Below are positions 1 through 7,735 of a DNA stretch of 58,729 nucleotides, one piece after another. Made by a program: the position numbers and the translations under genes. This DNA comes from Gammaproteobacteria bacterium (GTDB taxonomy: Bacteria > Pseudomonadota > Gammaproteobacteria > Pseudomonadales > Cellvibrionaceae), in contig JAGKWO010000027.1 of assembly GCA_021151835.1 (NCBI GenBank), forward strand, positions 1 to 58,729. Reading direction: 5' to 3'. The first letter of the stretch is position 1, and the number at the start of each line of letters is the position of its first letter. The notes beneath the pieces were generated by a model. That model had not been told where the DNA came from and did no database searches. It was given only the letters and a program-made list of their open reading frames with translations.

Positions 1-2
1 GG

Positions 3-464
3 TTAAAGGTTGAATTGGGTGGGGAGAACAAAGCGAAAAAAATGACGCCTCCTGTATCTAAAGATATTCCAGGTCGTCATATTCGTTTGTTTGCACCACA
101 AGATGGCTGCATTGGAATTTCCGAAGGTGTTGAAACTGCGCTAGCGGTCTTTCAAGCTCGACAATTTCCTGTTTGGCCACAGACCTGTAATACAAACCTT
201 CAGAACTTTATTCCTCCAAAGGGAATTCATACAGTTCTAAACTTTATTGATAAAGATAGAAAAAAAGCCGGTGAAAACTCTGCCGGTGTCCTACGAGAGA
301 GACTGGAGCCACTAGGCATCCGCGTCATCGATCTTTTGCCACCTACTCCCATCCTTGAAGAAGATATCAAGGGTGTTGATTGGTGGGATCAGTTGGTGAG
401 AGACCAATCTGGCTTCTATGTGTTCGATGAAGTCATGGAATTCTCACACCTACTGTCTGCTTAA
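3..464 (+). CDS. Toprim-domain primase-like protein, 3' part only
   Basis: The reading frame is open to the left edge, so only the C-terminal part of a larger gene is visible; a TTG at 15 is an internal codon or weak start. The protein has the Toprim pattern of mobile-element primases (Toprim_3/TraC-like): GISEGVETALA near the start supplies the catalytic glutamate, and NFIDKD supplies the acidic metal-binding residues. The end (GVDWWDQL) resembles the usual closing D-W-N/D motif. In the family such proteins prime synthesis of plasmid or ICE DNA after transfer. Family assignment is by motif; the N-terminal zinc-binding or helicase part lies outside the window. Confidence 0.7.
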   Translation, partial: LKVELGGENKAKKMTPPVSKDIPGRHIRLFAPQDGCIGISEGVETALAVFQARQFPVWPQTCNTNLQNFIPPKGIHTVLNFIDKDRKKAGENSAGVLRERLEPLGIRVIDLLPPTPILEEDIKGVDWWDQLVRDQSGFYVFDEVMEFSHLLSA

Positions 465-468
465 ATTT

Positions 469-499
469 CTACCGGCCGCCAAGGCCGGTAGATCTTTTT
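469..499 (+). terminator. Rho-independent terminator after the primase gene
   Basis: A perfect 9-bp stem (CTACCGGCC / GGCCGGTAG) with a 5-base loop is followed by ATCTTTTT, five bases after the primase stop codon. It closes the upstream operon. Confidence 0.85.
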
Positions 500-564
500 C
501 CAATTCTGCAGTTGCCAGTTTCATCCCCCATGAGATCCTGAAATAAAGCACCAGGAGATCACTC

Positions 565-1128
565 GTGTATAAATTTCTCAATTTCGATATTCAAGCAGCC
601 ACTTTCTTTGGTGTTTCAAAGGCATACCAAAGGAAGTTAGCTTTGGCCATAACCCTTGCAATTTGGTTCGGGCTTGCATTTTTCTTTTCCAGAGCATTGG
701 GAATGGTTAATACAAACAGTGATCTAGAGAGCTTACTTACGCTAGTAGCGCTATTGTGCTTGCTAGTTGGACTGGGAGGGGGTCCATTTTTGCCGCTTGT
801 TGCGGCACGGGCATTATTCAGCATTACCCCGCTGGGGGTGCTTTACCGAAACGATCAGATCGTCCTGTGCCGGGCGAGGGATGAACTTTTTAAGATAGCA
901 AGGTCTGTCGATTTTTCGGACTACTTAACCTATGGAAAAATCAATCCAGAGATTAGGTCACGGAGATGCCTTCTTGTAATTGCCCATCAAAAAAATGGTG
1001 ATTTAGAGGTTTGGGCGCAGCGCACCAGAAACCTACATCAATTAGCCAATCTGGTTTATCAAATATTCCTCGTCGAGGAAAGACTGCGCTCAGACTCGCT
1101 TAATAGGTCACTTGAGTGTGATCTTTAA
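565..1128 (+). CDS. Hypothetical inner-membrane protein, two membrane segments
   Basis: I do not recognise a family. A GTG start is supported by an AGGAG ribosome site at 553-557. The 187-residue protein has two hydrophobic segments (about residues 24-46 and 55-85, the second rich in Leu/Gly/Val), followed by a soluble, basic C-terminal half. It is the first gene after a terminator and heads a run of short envelope-type genes reaching to 4241, as is common in plasmid and ICE backbones. Confidence 0.6.
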   Translation: MYKFLNFDIQAATFFGVSKAYQRKLALAITLAIWFGLAFFFSRALGMVNTNSDLESLLTLVALLCLLVGLGGGPFLPLVAARALFSITPLGVLYRNDQIVLCRARDELFKIARSVDFSDYLTYGKINPEIRSRRCLLVIAHQKNGDLEVWAQRTRNLHQLANLVYQIFLVEERLRSDSLNRSLECDL

Positions 1129-1194
1129 AAGGCACAGTCAGATAAGCCGAGGTCATACCATAGAGTGAACCAGACTCCCTAAAACAGGTGCAAT

Positions 1195-1470
1195 TTGAAC
1201 AATGTCGTATTCATAAAGTTTGGAAAGGAATCAAGAAGCGAGACATTTTGGGCATACGTGTACACAACGGATATGAAGAAATATCAATTTTCAGTGCGAG
1301 CGCGGTCAATCGAAAAAGTTAGGGAGCTTATTGCTGGGGAGGCTTTTCAACAAGGCATCGAAAACATTCAATGTATTGCGATTTATAGAACCAAACAAAC
1401 CAGGCTAGCCGATAAAGCCCCAGTGCGGGTTTGGCATACTGATTTCATCGACAGTATAAAAACTAGTTGA
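1195..1470 (+). CDS. Small hypothetical protein
   Basis: A 91-residue soluble, basic protein with a TTG start and only a weak ribosome site (ACAGG). No family is recognised. Alternating beta/alpha character (NNVVFIKFG, ENIQCIAIY) suggests a small folded domain. It is kept because it fills the gap between neighbouring genes on the same strand with no competing frame. Confidence 0.45.
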   Translation: MNNVVFIKFGKESRSETFWAYVYTTDMKKYQFSVRARSIEKVRELIAGEAFQQGIENIQCIAIYRTKQTRLADKAPVRVWHTDFIDSIKTS

Positions 1471-1501
1471 AATTTATTCTCTACTAAAGACAGGGGAAAA
1501 A

Positions 1502-1657
1502 ATGCGCACAGAATTTCTTCGACTAGCTAATCGGTTTGTAGTTCCTCTAATTAGTACCTCTATTCTGGCTAGCCTGTGCTTTCTCTTCTACCTTCTGTCA
1601 GTTATCGATGCACCTTATATCGATGATCTTATTAATTTAATTCCGGTTATGGGCTAA
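1502..1657 (+). CDS. 51-residue single-pass membrane peptide
   Basis: This short gene starts at ATG 1502 after CAGGGGAAAA, a good ribosome site, and ends at TAA 1655-1657, two bases before the next gene starts. The peptide begins MRTEFLRLANRF, has one hydrophobic segment (about residues 13-35) and a short acidic tail containing PYIDD. Tight spacing to 1660 suggests translational coupling with the secreted protein downstream. Function unknown. Confidence 0.55.
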   Translation: MRTEFLRLANRFVVPLISTSILASLCFLFYLLSVIDAPYIDDLINLIPVMG

Positions 1658-1659
1658 CT

Positions 1660-2472
1660 ATGTATTTCCATTTATTAAAGTCATTTTCATCTTTTCTGGC
1701 TTCAATTACTATTTTTTTATCGGTGTCCAGCCATGCCGACACCATAGCATCAGAAAAACACTCGCCAGATGTTTCATTTGAAAAAGTAAAGTCCATTTTT
1801 GGTGACAACATTAACCCAACTGACACACATTTAAAGTTATTGCTTTTGGCCGTCGCTATGGATCATACGAGCACAGCCTCGACATTTAAAAATCAAAAAA
1901 TCGGAATCCCCTATATTGTTGAGACTGGACCCGGGTTTTGGGTTGGTAGACTTAAGAACGGTGATCGCACTTTGGAGGTTCTCGTTAACAATGCATTGTT
2001 ATTATTGTTTTCCAAAGAAAACATACATAACAGAAAGCAGGGAGTTGATTATTTAATGCGGTTGGCCGAGGCAGAGAATTATTGGCCAGCAACATTCTAT
2101 TTAGCTGAAACCCAGCTCTCCCAGAAACTGACCATCGATTACGATAATCAAGGCGTTTTATCAGGAAGAATTACAGGAAACACTAGGAAGACAGCTCAGG
2201 AGGTTATGACGCGATACAACCGCTGCGCTGAAATTGGTTTTAGTCCCTGCCAAATCAGAATTGGATTATGGCTCGCAAGCTCACCCGGCAGTGCAAATGA
2301 TTCAATTCGAGTCTTGAGGGCAGCAATTCAATCAACTCTTTCAGACCCAAGGTATGGCGACACAGTAGATCCTTTGCTTAAACAAAGCGCTATGATCATT
2401 TTGGCCAAAAAAAAGGAGCTTAATATTAATAACGATGAAATTCAGGTATATCAGAGATTAGCTGCCCTGTAG
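1660..2472 (+). CDS. Secreted Sel1/TPR-like repeat protein
   Basis: The first 27 residues form a signal peptide (basic start, a Ser/Leu/Ile-rich core, SSHAD at the likely cleavage site), so the protein should be periplasmic. The rest is helical with two Sel1-like motifs (AEAENYWPATFYLAE and CAEIGFSPCQIRIGLWLA), each pairing Ala/Gly positions as in short helical repeats. Two cysteines lie within the second repeat. Such repeats usually mediate protein contacts. It sits in a same-strand run with neighbouring membrane peptides; its role is unknown. Confidence 0.55.
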   Translation: MYFHLLKSFSSFLASITIFLSVSSHADTIASEKHSPDVSFEKVKSIFGDNINPTDTHLKLLLLAVAMDHTSTASTFKNQKIGIPYIVETGPGFWVGRLKNGDRTLEVLVNNALLLLFSKENIHNRKQGVDYLMRLAEAENYWPATFYLAETQLSQKLTIDYDNQGVLSGRITGNTRKTAQEVMTRYNRCAEIGFSPCQIRIGLWLASSPGSANDSIRVLRAAIQSTLSDPRYGDTVDPLLKQSAMIILAKKKELNINNDEIQVYQRLAAL

Positions 2473-2523
2473 ACATCAAAAATAATAAATTTTGTCTGAA
2501 TGTAAACTACTGGAGACGTTCTG

Positions 2524-3261
2524 ATGTCATTGAATAAAAGCAAAGTTGGCGAATGGATGATAAATATATCTTGCTTGGTTGGCGTTTTAGGAATTCTTGC
2601 CAGTTTAATTTATTTCGCTTTCATAAAAGACTCGATAATTGAACAGAGATTAATTGATGAGAGCATCTCTTCAATCGAGGCGTACACCAAAAGTCCGTCA
2701 AATGAAAATTTATCGATTGCGATTTTTAAACACAGCGAATGCTACAGCGCTATTAAGTTTGACTACGCCTGCATACCGGATCATCGGGAAGAATTTCTTA
2801 AGCTGCTTATTGATAATGGCGATATTGATACAGTGTTAGGCAAGGACGTCTTCTTTCGCAGTCTTGGCCTTATGGATGGAATGATCTACCAACACCTAAT
2901 GGCAAACTACACGGGTAATGAGAAAATTGGGCTATTTTTAAAAGCTGATGCCTTGGCGCGCCAAGGTGATGTGAAGTCAGCGTTACCAATATACAAAGAA
3001 CTTTTTCTTGAAGGCAACCATTATCAAGTTGCTGTTCGATTGCGGGGATTGCTGTCCTATTATGGATGCCACCCTGACTACGAGGTATGGGGCGAGTTCA
3101 CAGAGCAGTTTAGCCAGTCCGTGCGTCCCCATGGCAGTCCTTACCCGGCACAAGAAAGCTCACTACCGGTGCCAGAATTGGTGAATCGACGCATCATGCT
3201 GAGGAATGGTGAGTTTGTACCATTTATGCCCGAATGTCCGCTCAGCCGGTTAACAAAGTGA
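2524..3261 (+). CDS. Membrane-anchored hypothetical protein with helical-repeat region
   Basis: This 245-residue protein has one N-terminal transmembrane helix (about residues 12-33, ISCLVGVLGILASLIYFAF) and a long periplasmic or cytoplasmic domain. The stretch around residues 135-165 (LKADALARQGDVKSALPIYKELFLEG) is a good single TPR-like motif. Four cysteines are spread through the soluble part (CYS, YAC, GCHP, ECP). A good ribosome site (GGAGACG) precedes ATG 2524. No family is recognised; the layout resembles the preceding gene, and the two may act together in the envelope. Confidence 0.5.
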   Translation: MSLNKSKVGEWMINISCLVGVLGILASLIYFAFIKDSIIEQRLIDESISSIEAYTKSPSNENLSIAIFKHSECYSAIKFDYACIPDHREEFLKLLIDNGDIDTVLGKDVFFRSLGLMDGMIYQHLMANYTGNEKIGLFLKADALARQGDVKSALPIYKELFLEGNHYQVAVRLRGLLSYYGCHPDYEVWGEFTEQFSQSVRPHGSPYPAQESSLPVPELVNRRIMLRNGEFVPFMPECPLSRLTK

Positions 3262-3317
3262 AGGTTTAATTGATGCGATTGTAAAGTCAAACTTAATCGG
3301 GGAGGTTACAGGTATCC

Positions 3318-3671
3318 ATGATATTTCGAGCATCTGTTATTGGCGGCCAGTGTTCCAATAATCCAGACCACTTCTATGTATTTTTGAATGCCCAAAACAA
3401 ACTGGAAGCTGTTGATAAGATTCAAAACATCGGACATTTACTCTGGGTGTCTCAGCCGGACTACCAATTTTCTGGTGTGTTATCGGAAGATGAATTGCTG
3501 ATTTCATCAGCGAATTCAGAGTTTGAAGACGATCACCTAGTGCGAATGTCCCGTATTGAAGAGGGCGTGGTTTACGTTACCGATGCAACCCTGCTTTTGG
3601 TCGGTCGTGATAGAATGCGCGTCAAGGTAGCACTAACCAAAGCCATGGAAGCCATGGGATTATTAAGTTAA
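3318..3671 (+). CDS. Hypothetical protein, 117 residues
   Basis: The start at ATG 3318 follows GGGGAGG at 3299-3305, slightly far from the start. The product is acidic and soluble, without membrane segments, and predicted to be mixed alpha/beta. I see no diagnostic motif. It is in line with the small-gene run from 565 to 4241. Confidence 0.5.
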   Translation: MIFRASVIGGQCSNNPDHFYVFLNAQNKLEAVDKIQNIGHLLWVSQPDYQFSGVLSEDELLISSANSEFEDDHLVRMSRIEEGVVYVTDATLLLVGRDRMRVKVALTKAMEAMGLLS

Positions 3672-3696
3672 TGATTGCATTTAAGGAGAAATCGAT

Positions 3697-3972
3697 TTGG
3701 GTAAAAATATTGTTTTGGCGTTAAGTATAATAATTAATCTTATCGGCGGGCTTTATCTTGCCCATTATATGGGGGCCACCGCTGGAGGACAGGAACTCAA
3801 CGCAGTCTATTTGACCGCAGCTTGCTCTGATAAAACAAACTTCCAAACCGTATTGGAGCAACATGATATAGATCATCTTGAAATTCCCGAGAACGAAAAG
3901 GAAGCCGTCAAAGCAAAATGGGTGAAAAGCCAATTGTCTTTGTGCAATAACTTAAAGTCATCATCACAATGA
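3697..3972 (+). CDS. Small protein with N-terminal membrane anchor
   Basis: A TTG start follows AAGGAG at 3682-3687. The 91-residue product begins with a hydrophobic signal-anchor (GKNIVLALSIIINLIGGLYLAH) and continues as a charged helical domain with two cysteines (AACSDK, SLCNN), so it probably faces the periplasm. Its stop overlaps the next start by four bases (ATGA), which couples the two genes. Function unknown. Confidence 0.5.
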   Translation: MGKNIVLALSIIINLIGGLYLAHYMGATAGGQELNAVYLTAACSDKTNFQTVLEQHDIDHLEIPENEKEAVKAKWVKSQLSLCNNLKSSSQ

Positions 3973-4241
3973 AATTTATCGTTTTATTACGCATCCTAAT
4001 CTGGCTATCAATTCTGCTTCTATGGATAGCGTTTGGCTTTTGGCAGGCTATAGCCTCCCTAGTTGTTTTTGTTCCGATACTCCTGGGTCTTCACAAGTTG
4101 TCAGCGATTAATGAATTATCTTCAGACCCGCAAAAAACAGATGAACCTATAACTTGCGCCGATGAACCTGACGATCACGATGAAGCCAATGCGCAGGCTT
4201 ATCGCAAATTACACGGTAGGGATTTGATACGCTTCGATTAA
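3969..4241 (+). CDS. Small two-helix membrane protein
   Basis: The ATG overlaps the preceding stop (ATGA). The 90-residue product has two consecutive hydrophobic helices (about residues 3-22 and 25-42), then an acidic cytoplasmic tail rich in D and E. It forms a coupled pair with 3697-3972. No family is recognised. Confidence 0.5.
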   Translation: MKFIVLLRILIWLSILLLWIAFGFWQAIASLVVFVPILLGLHKLSAINELSSDPQKTDEPITCADEPDDHDEANAQAYRKLHGRDLIRFD

Positions 4242-4243
4242 AA

Positions 4244-4996
4244 TTATTTTAATAACTCACTGATTACTAATAAAAGTTGTTCAGGTGTTTTATACCCTCT
4301 TACTAAGATTGTTTTATTTGTTTTCCTATCAGTAATCCTAATCGCCGGGGTAGCGTTAATGCCCAAGCCTCTTCCAAGCTCATAGTCACTGTTGATTTTT
4401 TCTTTGTGGCCATCAGACGCTAAACAGTTTTCAATAAGGCTTCCGCTCATTCCATAGGATCTTGCAATCGCAGGCAATGAATCGACCCCCTTGCCATTAC
4501 TCAACGTTTTATTAAAGAGCACTTCCAACATCACCCAGGCGTTTCGATTCCCGTAAGATTCGCGGATGCACTCTATTGCCTGGCTTTCTACAGCGGCCGC
4601 CGGATTATGCTGGGCAAGCGGGAAATGACGATACTCCCAATTGATGACCCCTTGGGAGGAATCGACAATTTGCTTTAAAACGGGATGCATTTTTCTGCAA
4701 ATTGGACATTCGATATCGCTGAACATTTGCATATTTATGCGGGCGCTTCCATCTCCATATTGAAGCACGCTCAGCGTCTCCTCTTCAGCAAGAGCGTATT
4801 CCCTTTCTATTTTTTGGTAGGCATCGCGAGCTTCTTGGCGCGCACGATTCTCAATGGCCTCACTCACCATGAGATGAATTTCTTCGCGCCCAATTGAGTT
4901 AATTTCTTTCGGTGGACTAAGGGATTTCAAAATCAAGCCTATCACCGCGACAAGCAAGAGAATTGTAAGTGTCCAATGCAAGCGATTAGTAAACAT
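4244..4996 (-). CDS. Membrane-anchored DsbA-family thiol oxidoreductase
   Basis: A DsbA/thioredoxin_4-type protein that should make or rearrange disulfide bonds in periplasmic substrates. The active site is C-P-I-C at residues 97-100 inside FSDIECPICRKMHP, and the cis-proline loop is N-A-T-P near the C-terminus. One N-terminal membrane helix (about residues 8-24) is followed by a roughly 45-residue charged helical linker (about residues 30-75), longer than in chromosomal DsbA. I chose ATG 4996, preceded by GGGG, rather than the upstream ATG at 5044, which lacks a ribosome site. Such proteins are common in conjugative elements, where they help fold cysteine-rich transfer or secreted proteins; the cysteine-bearing neighbours fit that. 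Confidence 0.75.
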   Translation of the reverse strand: MFTNRLHWTLTILLLVAVIGLILKSLSPPKEINSIGREEIHLMVSEAIENRARQEARDAYQKIEREYALAEEETLSVLQYGDGSARINMQMFSDIECPICRKMHPVLKQIVDSSQGVINWEYRHFPLAQHNPAAAVESQAIECIRESYGNRNAWVMLEVLFNKTLSNGKGVDSLPAIARSYGMSGSLIENCLASDGHKEKINSDYELGRGLGINATPAIRITDRKTNKTILVRGYKTPEQLLLVISELLK

Positions 4997-5109
4997 GGAT
5001 AACCCCAAAAATGAATAATTGGGGCATTTTGAGGCAAGGCTCATTGGTATGCGCCGGTTATTGGGTCTTTTTCGGCTTACCCATTCAATAAGTCTCGAAA
5101 GTACCTATC

Positions 5110-5757
5110 TCACTCAATATAGGTGACGTCCACTTTATTTCGTGCGTTGTTAATCGTCGGAAGTATCTCTCGTGGTCGAAGTGCGAGTGAACAACCAGAA
5201 TACTTTGATACCAGTTCTTTACCGTCGGAGCGAGGGTTTAACCAGTCCATTGCTTCCTCAACAGTGAGGCTTAACGGCATGCGACTGTGAATTTCCTTGA
5301 AATTTTCGTCGGCTGGCTGCGTAACGATTGAGCAGCTGTAGACCTGATCCCTCCAATTATCCCAAATGCCAGCAAACAGCAAAGGGGAACCATCCTCAGT
5401 CTCTATGTAATAGGGGGTCTTGGTTTTTCCAACAGTTTTCCATTCAATGAATCCAGCAACAGGAATTATTGCGCGTTGACCGAGTATTGGCCCTTTGAAT
5501 GCTTTGCTGGTAAGGATCGTTTCGATCCGCGCATTGAACATCGCATAGTCTTGGCTTGGCGGGGAAGCTGACCAGGCAGGATGTAGCCACCATCGCATAT
5601 TGCTAAGTGAGAATTGGAGCTGATTATCTTGCCTGATTACAGGAATCTCTTGGGTTGGAGCTACATTGAGTAGGGTAGGTAGTTGATCGGTAATACCCAT
5701 CTCCGACAGCAATATGTCGTAGATCGCACTGCTCCGGACATAAACTCTACCGCACAT
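5110..5757 (-). CDS. SRAP-domain protein (YedK/HMCES family)
   Basis: The SOS-response-associated peptidase family covalently caps abasic sites in single-stranded DNA. The protein starts M-C-G-R, which after methionine removal gives the essential N-terminal cysteine. Other conserved stretches are NARIETI (residues about 95-101), GFIEWK (about 118-123) with the active-site glutamate, and HSRMP (about 161-165) with the catalytic histidine. Length (215) is normal. A GAGGGG ribosome site precedes the start. It diverges from umuDC across an intergenic region with a LexA box, so both may belong to one SOS-induced damage-tolerance module. Confidence 0.9.
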   Translation of the reverse strand: MCGRVYVRSSAIYDILLSEMGITDQLPTLLNVAPTQEIPVIRQDNQLQFSLSNMRWWLHPAWSASPPSQDYAMFNARIETILTSKAFKGPILGQRAIIPVAGFIEWKTVGKTKTPYYIETEDGSPLLFAGIWDNWRDQVYSCSIVTQPADENFKEIHSRMPLSLTVEEAMDWLNPRSDGKELVSKYSGCSLALRPREILPTINNARNKVDVTYIE

Positions 5758-5814
5758 AACTGACCCCTCTCTCTATCCTACAGCCTCAAGGAAGCTACAA
5801 ATTCGTTCGGCTAC

Positions 5815-5859
5815 TTGACTCAATATCCGATTTGGCGCGTATACTGTTTATATATACAG
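5815..5859 (+). promoter_or_regulatory. SOS-regulated promoter with LexA box for umuDC
   Basis: A consensus LexA box, CTGT-TTATATAT-ACAG, lies at 5844-5859, ten bases before the umuD ATG. A -10-like TATACT (5840-5845) overlaps its left half, and a -35-like TTGACT lies at 5815-5820 with a long 19-base spacer. LexA bound here would block polymerase. The box matches the Escherichia-type consensus, so the host probably has a gammaproteobacterial LexA. Confidence 0.9.
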
Positions 5860-5868
5860 GCGGCTGAT

Positions 5869-6285
5869 ATGCGAATCATTAAACCAGTTTTCAAAAGAAA
5901 AGTAACCTTACCCCTTTTTGGTACTGCCGTGCGGGCCGGATTCCCCAGCCCTGCAGACGACCATCTTGAGCGGAGCTTGGATCTCAACGAATACCTTATC
6001 CAGCGACCATCTGCCACGTTCCTGGCTAGAGCAGCCGGTATGTCGATGATCAATGAGGGTATCGGCGACGGCGATATTTTGATCGTTGACCGGTCGGTAG
6101 AGGCCAGACAGGGGAGTATCGTCATTGCCGCGATTAATGGCGAGCTGACGTGCAAGATCCTTGATATCCGCCGCAGTCTACTCTTGTCGGCGCACCCGGA
6201 CTTTCCCCCTATACACATAACCGATGAGCTGGATACCGTGATTGAAGGGGTAGTAACCTGGTCTATCAGAAAGCACTACATATGA
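5869..6285 (+). CDS. umuD: UmuD, self-cleaving subunit of DNA polymerase V
   Basis: An S24/LexA-type self-protease that is cut after RecA filament contact and then joins UmuC for error-prone bypass. Catalytic Ser59 lies in GMSM and Lys96 in GELTCK; the cleavage site is Ala23-Gly24 (VRAGFPSPADD). These positions are one off Escherichia UmuD (Ser60, Lys97, Cys24-Gly25). I chose ATG 5869 because the earlier in-frame start would run through the LexA box. It overlaps umuC by four bases (ATGA). Length 138 is typical. Plasmid-borne umuDC copies (mucAB, rulAB) are common and raise mutation and UV survival. Confidence 0.95.
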   Translation: MRIIKPVFKRKVTLPLFGTAVRAGFPSPADDHLERSLDLNEYLIQRPSATFLARAAGMSMINEGIGDGDILIVDRSVEARQGSIVIAAINGELTCKILDIRRSLLLSAHPDFPPIHITDELDTVIEGVVTWSIRKHYI

Positions 6286-7544
6286 TTTTTCTGATAGATG
6301 GAAATTCGTTCTATGCTTCCTGTGAGCAGGTTTTTAGGCCTGACTTGCGCGGCAAACCGGTGATTGTTCTTTCGAACCAGGATGGATGTATTGTTACGCG
6401 CAGTAAAGAGGCAAAAGCACTGGGCATCCCGGATCTGGAACCCTTCTTTAAAATTGCAGGGTTAGTAAAAAAACACGGTGTGCATGTCTTTTCAAGCAAT
6501 TATGCGCTCTATGGCGAGCTGTCGAGCCGGATGAATCTCACTTTGCGGCGTTATGCCGCAGAGGTAGAGGCTTACTCTATTGACGAATGCTTCGTTAGGC
6601 CGCTTGAGCATCTATACGCTAAGGGAAATTTGGTTCAATACGGCGAAATTCTGCGTAAAGCAGTGTGGAAAGAGGTGCGAATACCGGTTGGAGTGGGTGG
6701 TGCCAGCACTAAATCTTTATCAAAACTGGCGAATAGGGCCGCAAAAAAAATCCCCCAGCTCAACGGGGTATGTGTCATTGAAACTGAAACACAACGTGAG
6801 TGGCTTTTGCGGCGAGTACCAGTGAAGGATCTCTGGGGTGTAGGATCAAGGATCAGCGCAAGACTAAATCAAATGGGCATACTTACAGGTTGGGATCTCG
6901 CAAATGCCTCACCCAAGAACATTCGTAAACAGTTCAATGTTTGCCTGGAGCGAACAGTCAACGAACTGAATGGCATCAGTTGCATAGACCTTGAGGAGCT
7001 ACCCCCCAACAAAAAGCAAATTTATTGCACCCGCAGTTTTAGCTCAAAAACATCCAGCATAGAAGTAATCCAACAATTTACAGCTCAATACGCAAGTAGG
7101 GCAGGGGAGAAGTTACGCAAGCAAGGTTACTACGCGCGAACCATGCATGTTTTTCTACAAACCTCACCTTTCGATGACAATCCCATTTCGCGGAGCGCAA
7201 CTATTCAGCTTCCCTACCCAACGAACGATACGCGCATCCTGGTTGGCCACGCTATGGAGTGCATCAAGAAGCTGCATTTACCGGGGCATGCATATTCGAA
7301 ATCGGGTGTGGGGTTAATCGATATTGTCGATGGCGCATTTCACCAAGCAGATATGTTTACACCCGGGCAAAGTAGTCAATCTGAAGCGCTCATGTCCGTA
7401 ATGGACTCAATAAATACTAGATTTGGCAGAGGGACGGCTTTTATCGCAGCCTCGGGTACCGAAAAGCAGTTTACGATGAAACAAAATTATAAGTCGCCAA
7501 ATTATTTGACTAGGTGGGCTGAGCTACCCAGAGTAACCTGTTAG
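6282..7544 (+). CDS. umuC: UmuC, Y-family catalytic subunit of DNA polymerase V
   Basis: An error-prone translesion polymerase. Metal-binding residues are Asp6 (FLIDGNSFYASCE) and Asp101-Glu102 (YSIDEC), at the same positions as in Escherichia UmuC. The order is palm/fingers (about 1-170), thumb with helix-hairpin-helix-like KDLWGVG (about 180-230), little finger (about 240-350) and a C-terminal domain ending in the family-typical PNYLTRWAELP. Length 420 is normal and the frame is intact. It is translated with umuD and under the same LexA box. Confidence 0.95.
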   Translation: MIFLIDGNSFYASCEQVFRPDLRGKPVIVLSNQDGCIVTRSKEAKALGIPDLEPFFKIAGLVKKHGVHVFSSNYALYGELSSRMNLTLRRYAAEVEAYSIDECFVRPLEHLYAKGNLVQYGEILRKAVWKEVRIPVGVGGASTKSLSKLANRAAKKIPQLNGVCVIETETQREWLLRRVPVKDLWGVGSRISARLNQMGILTGWDLANASPKNIRKQFNVCLERTVNELNGISCIDLEELPPNKKQIYCTRSFSSKTSSIEVIQQFTAQYASRAGEKLRKQGYYARTMHVFLQTSPFDDNPISRSATIQLPYPTNDTRILVGHAMECIKKLHLPGHAYSKSGVGLIDIVDGAFHQADMFTPGQSSQSEALMSVMDSINTRFGRGTAFIAASGTEKQFTMKQNYKSPNYLTRWAELPRVTC

Positions 7545-7637
7545 TACGACTAAGCAAAATGTACAAATTACCCAGAAAAGAAGCTAGAAAATAAATCCCA
7601 AAATCATTGAAGTTGCAGTTAATAACGGAGCCCAAAA

Positions 7638-7667
7638 GGTCTGCCTCAATGACAGACCGTTTTCTTG
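7638..7667 (+). terminator. Probable terminator after umuC
   Basis: A 6-bp stem GGTCTG/CAGACC with a 9-base loop is followed by GTTTTCTT, about 95 bases after the umuC stop. It is a modest hairpin and could also serve the minus-strand operon that ends at 7736. Confidence 0.5.
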
Positions 7668-7735
7668 GTAGAGCTGGCGGTCAGCAACCGACAAGAAGGA
7701 CGCCGAGGCAAGCGGCAACCTTAAATCCTGTCCTA

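Noticed and set aside
591..824. Minus-strand reading frame opposite 565-1128
   Set aside because: No ribosome site and shadowed by a better gene with an AGGAG site on the plus strand.
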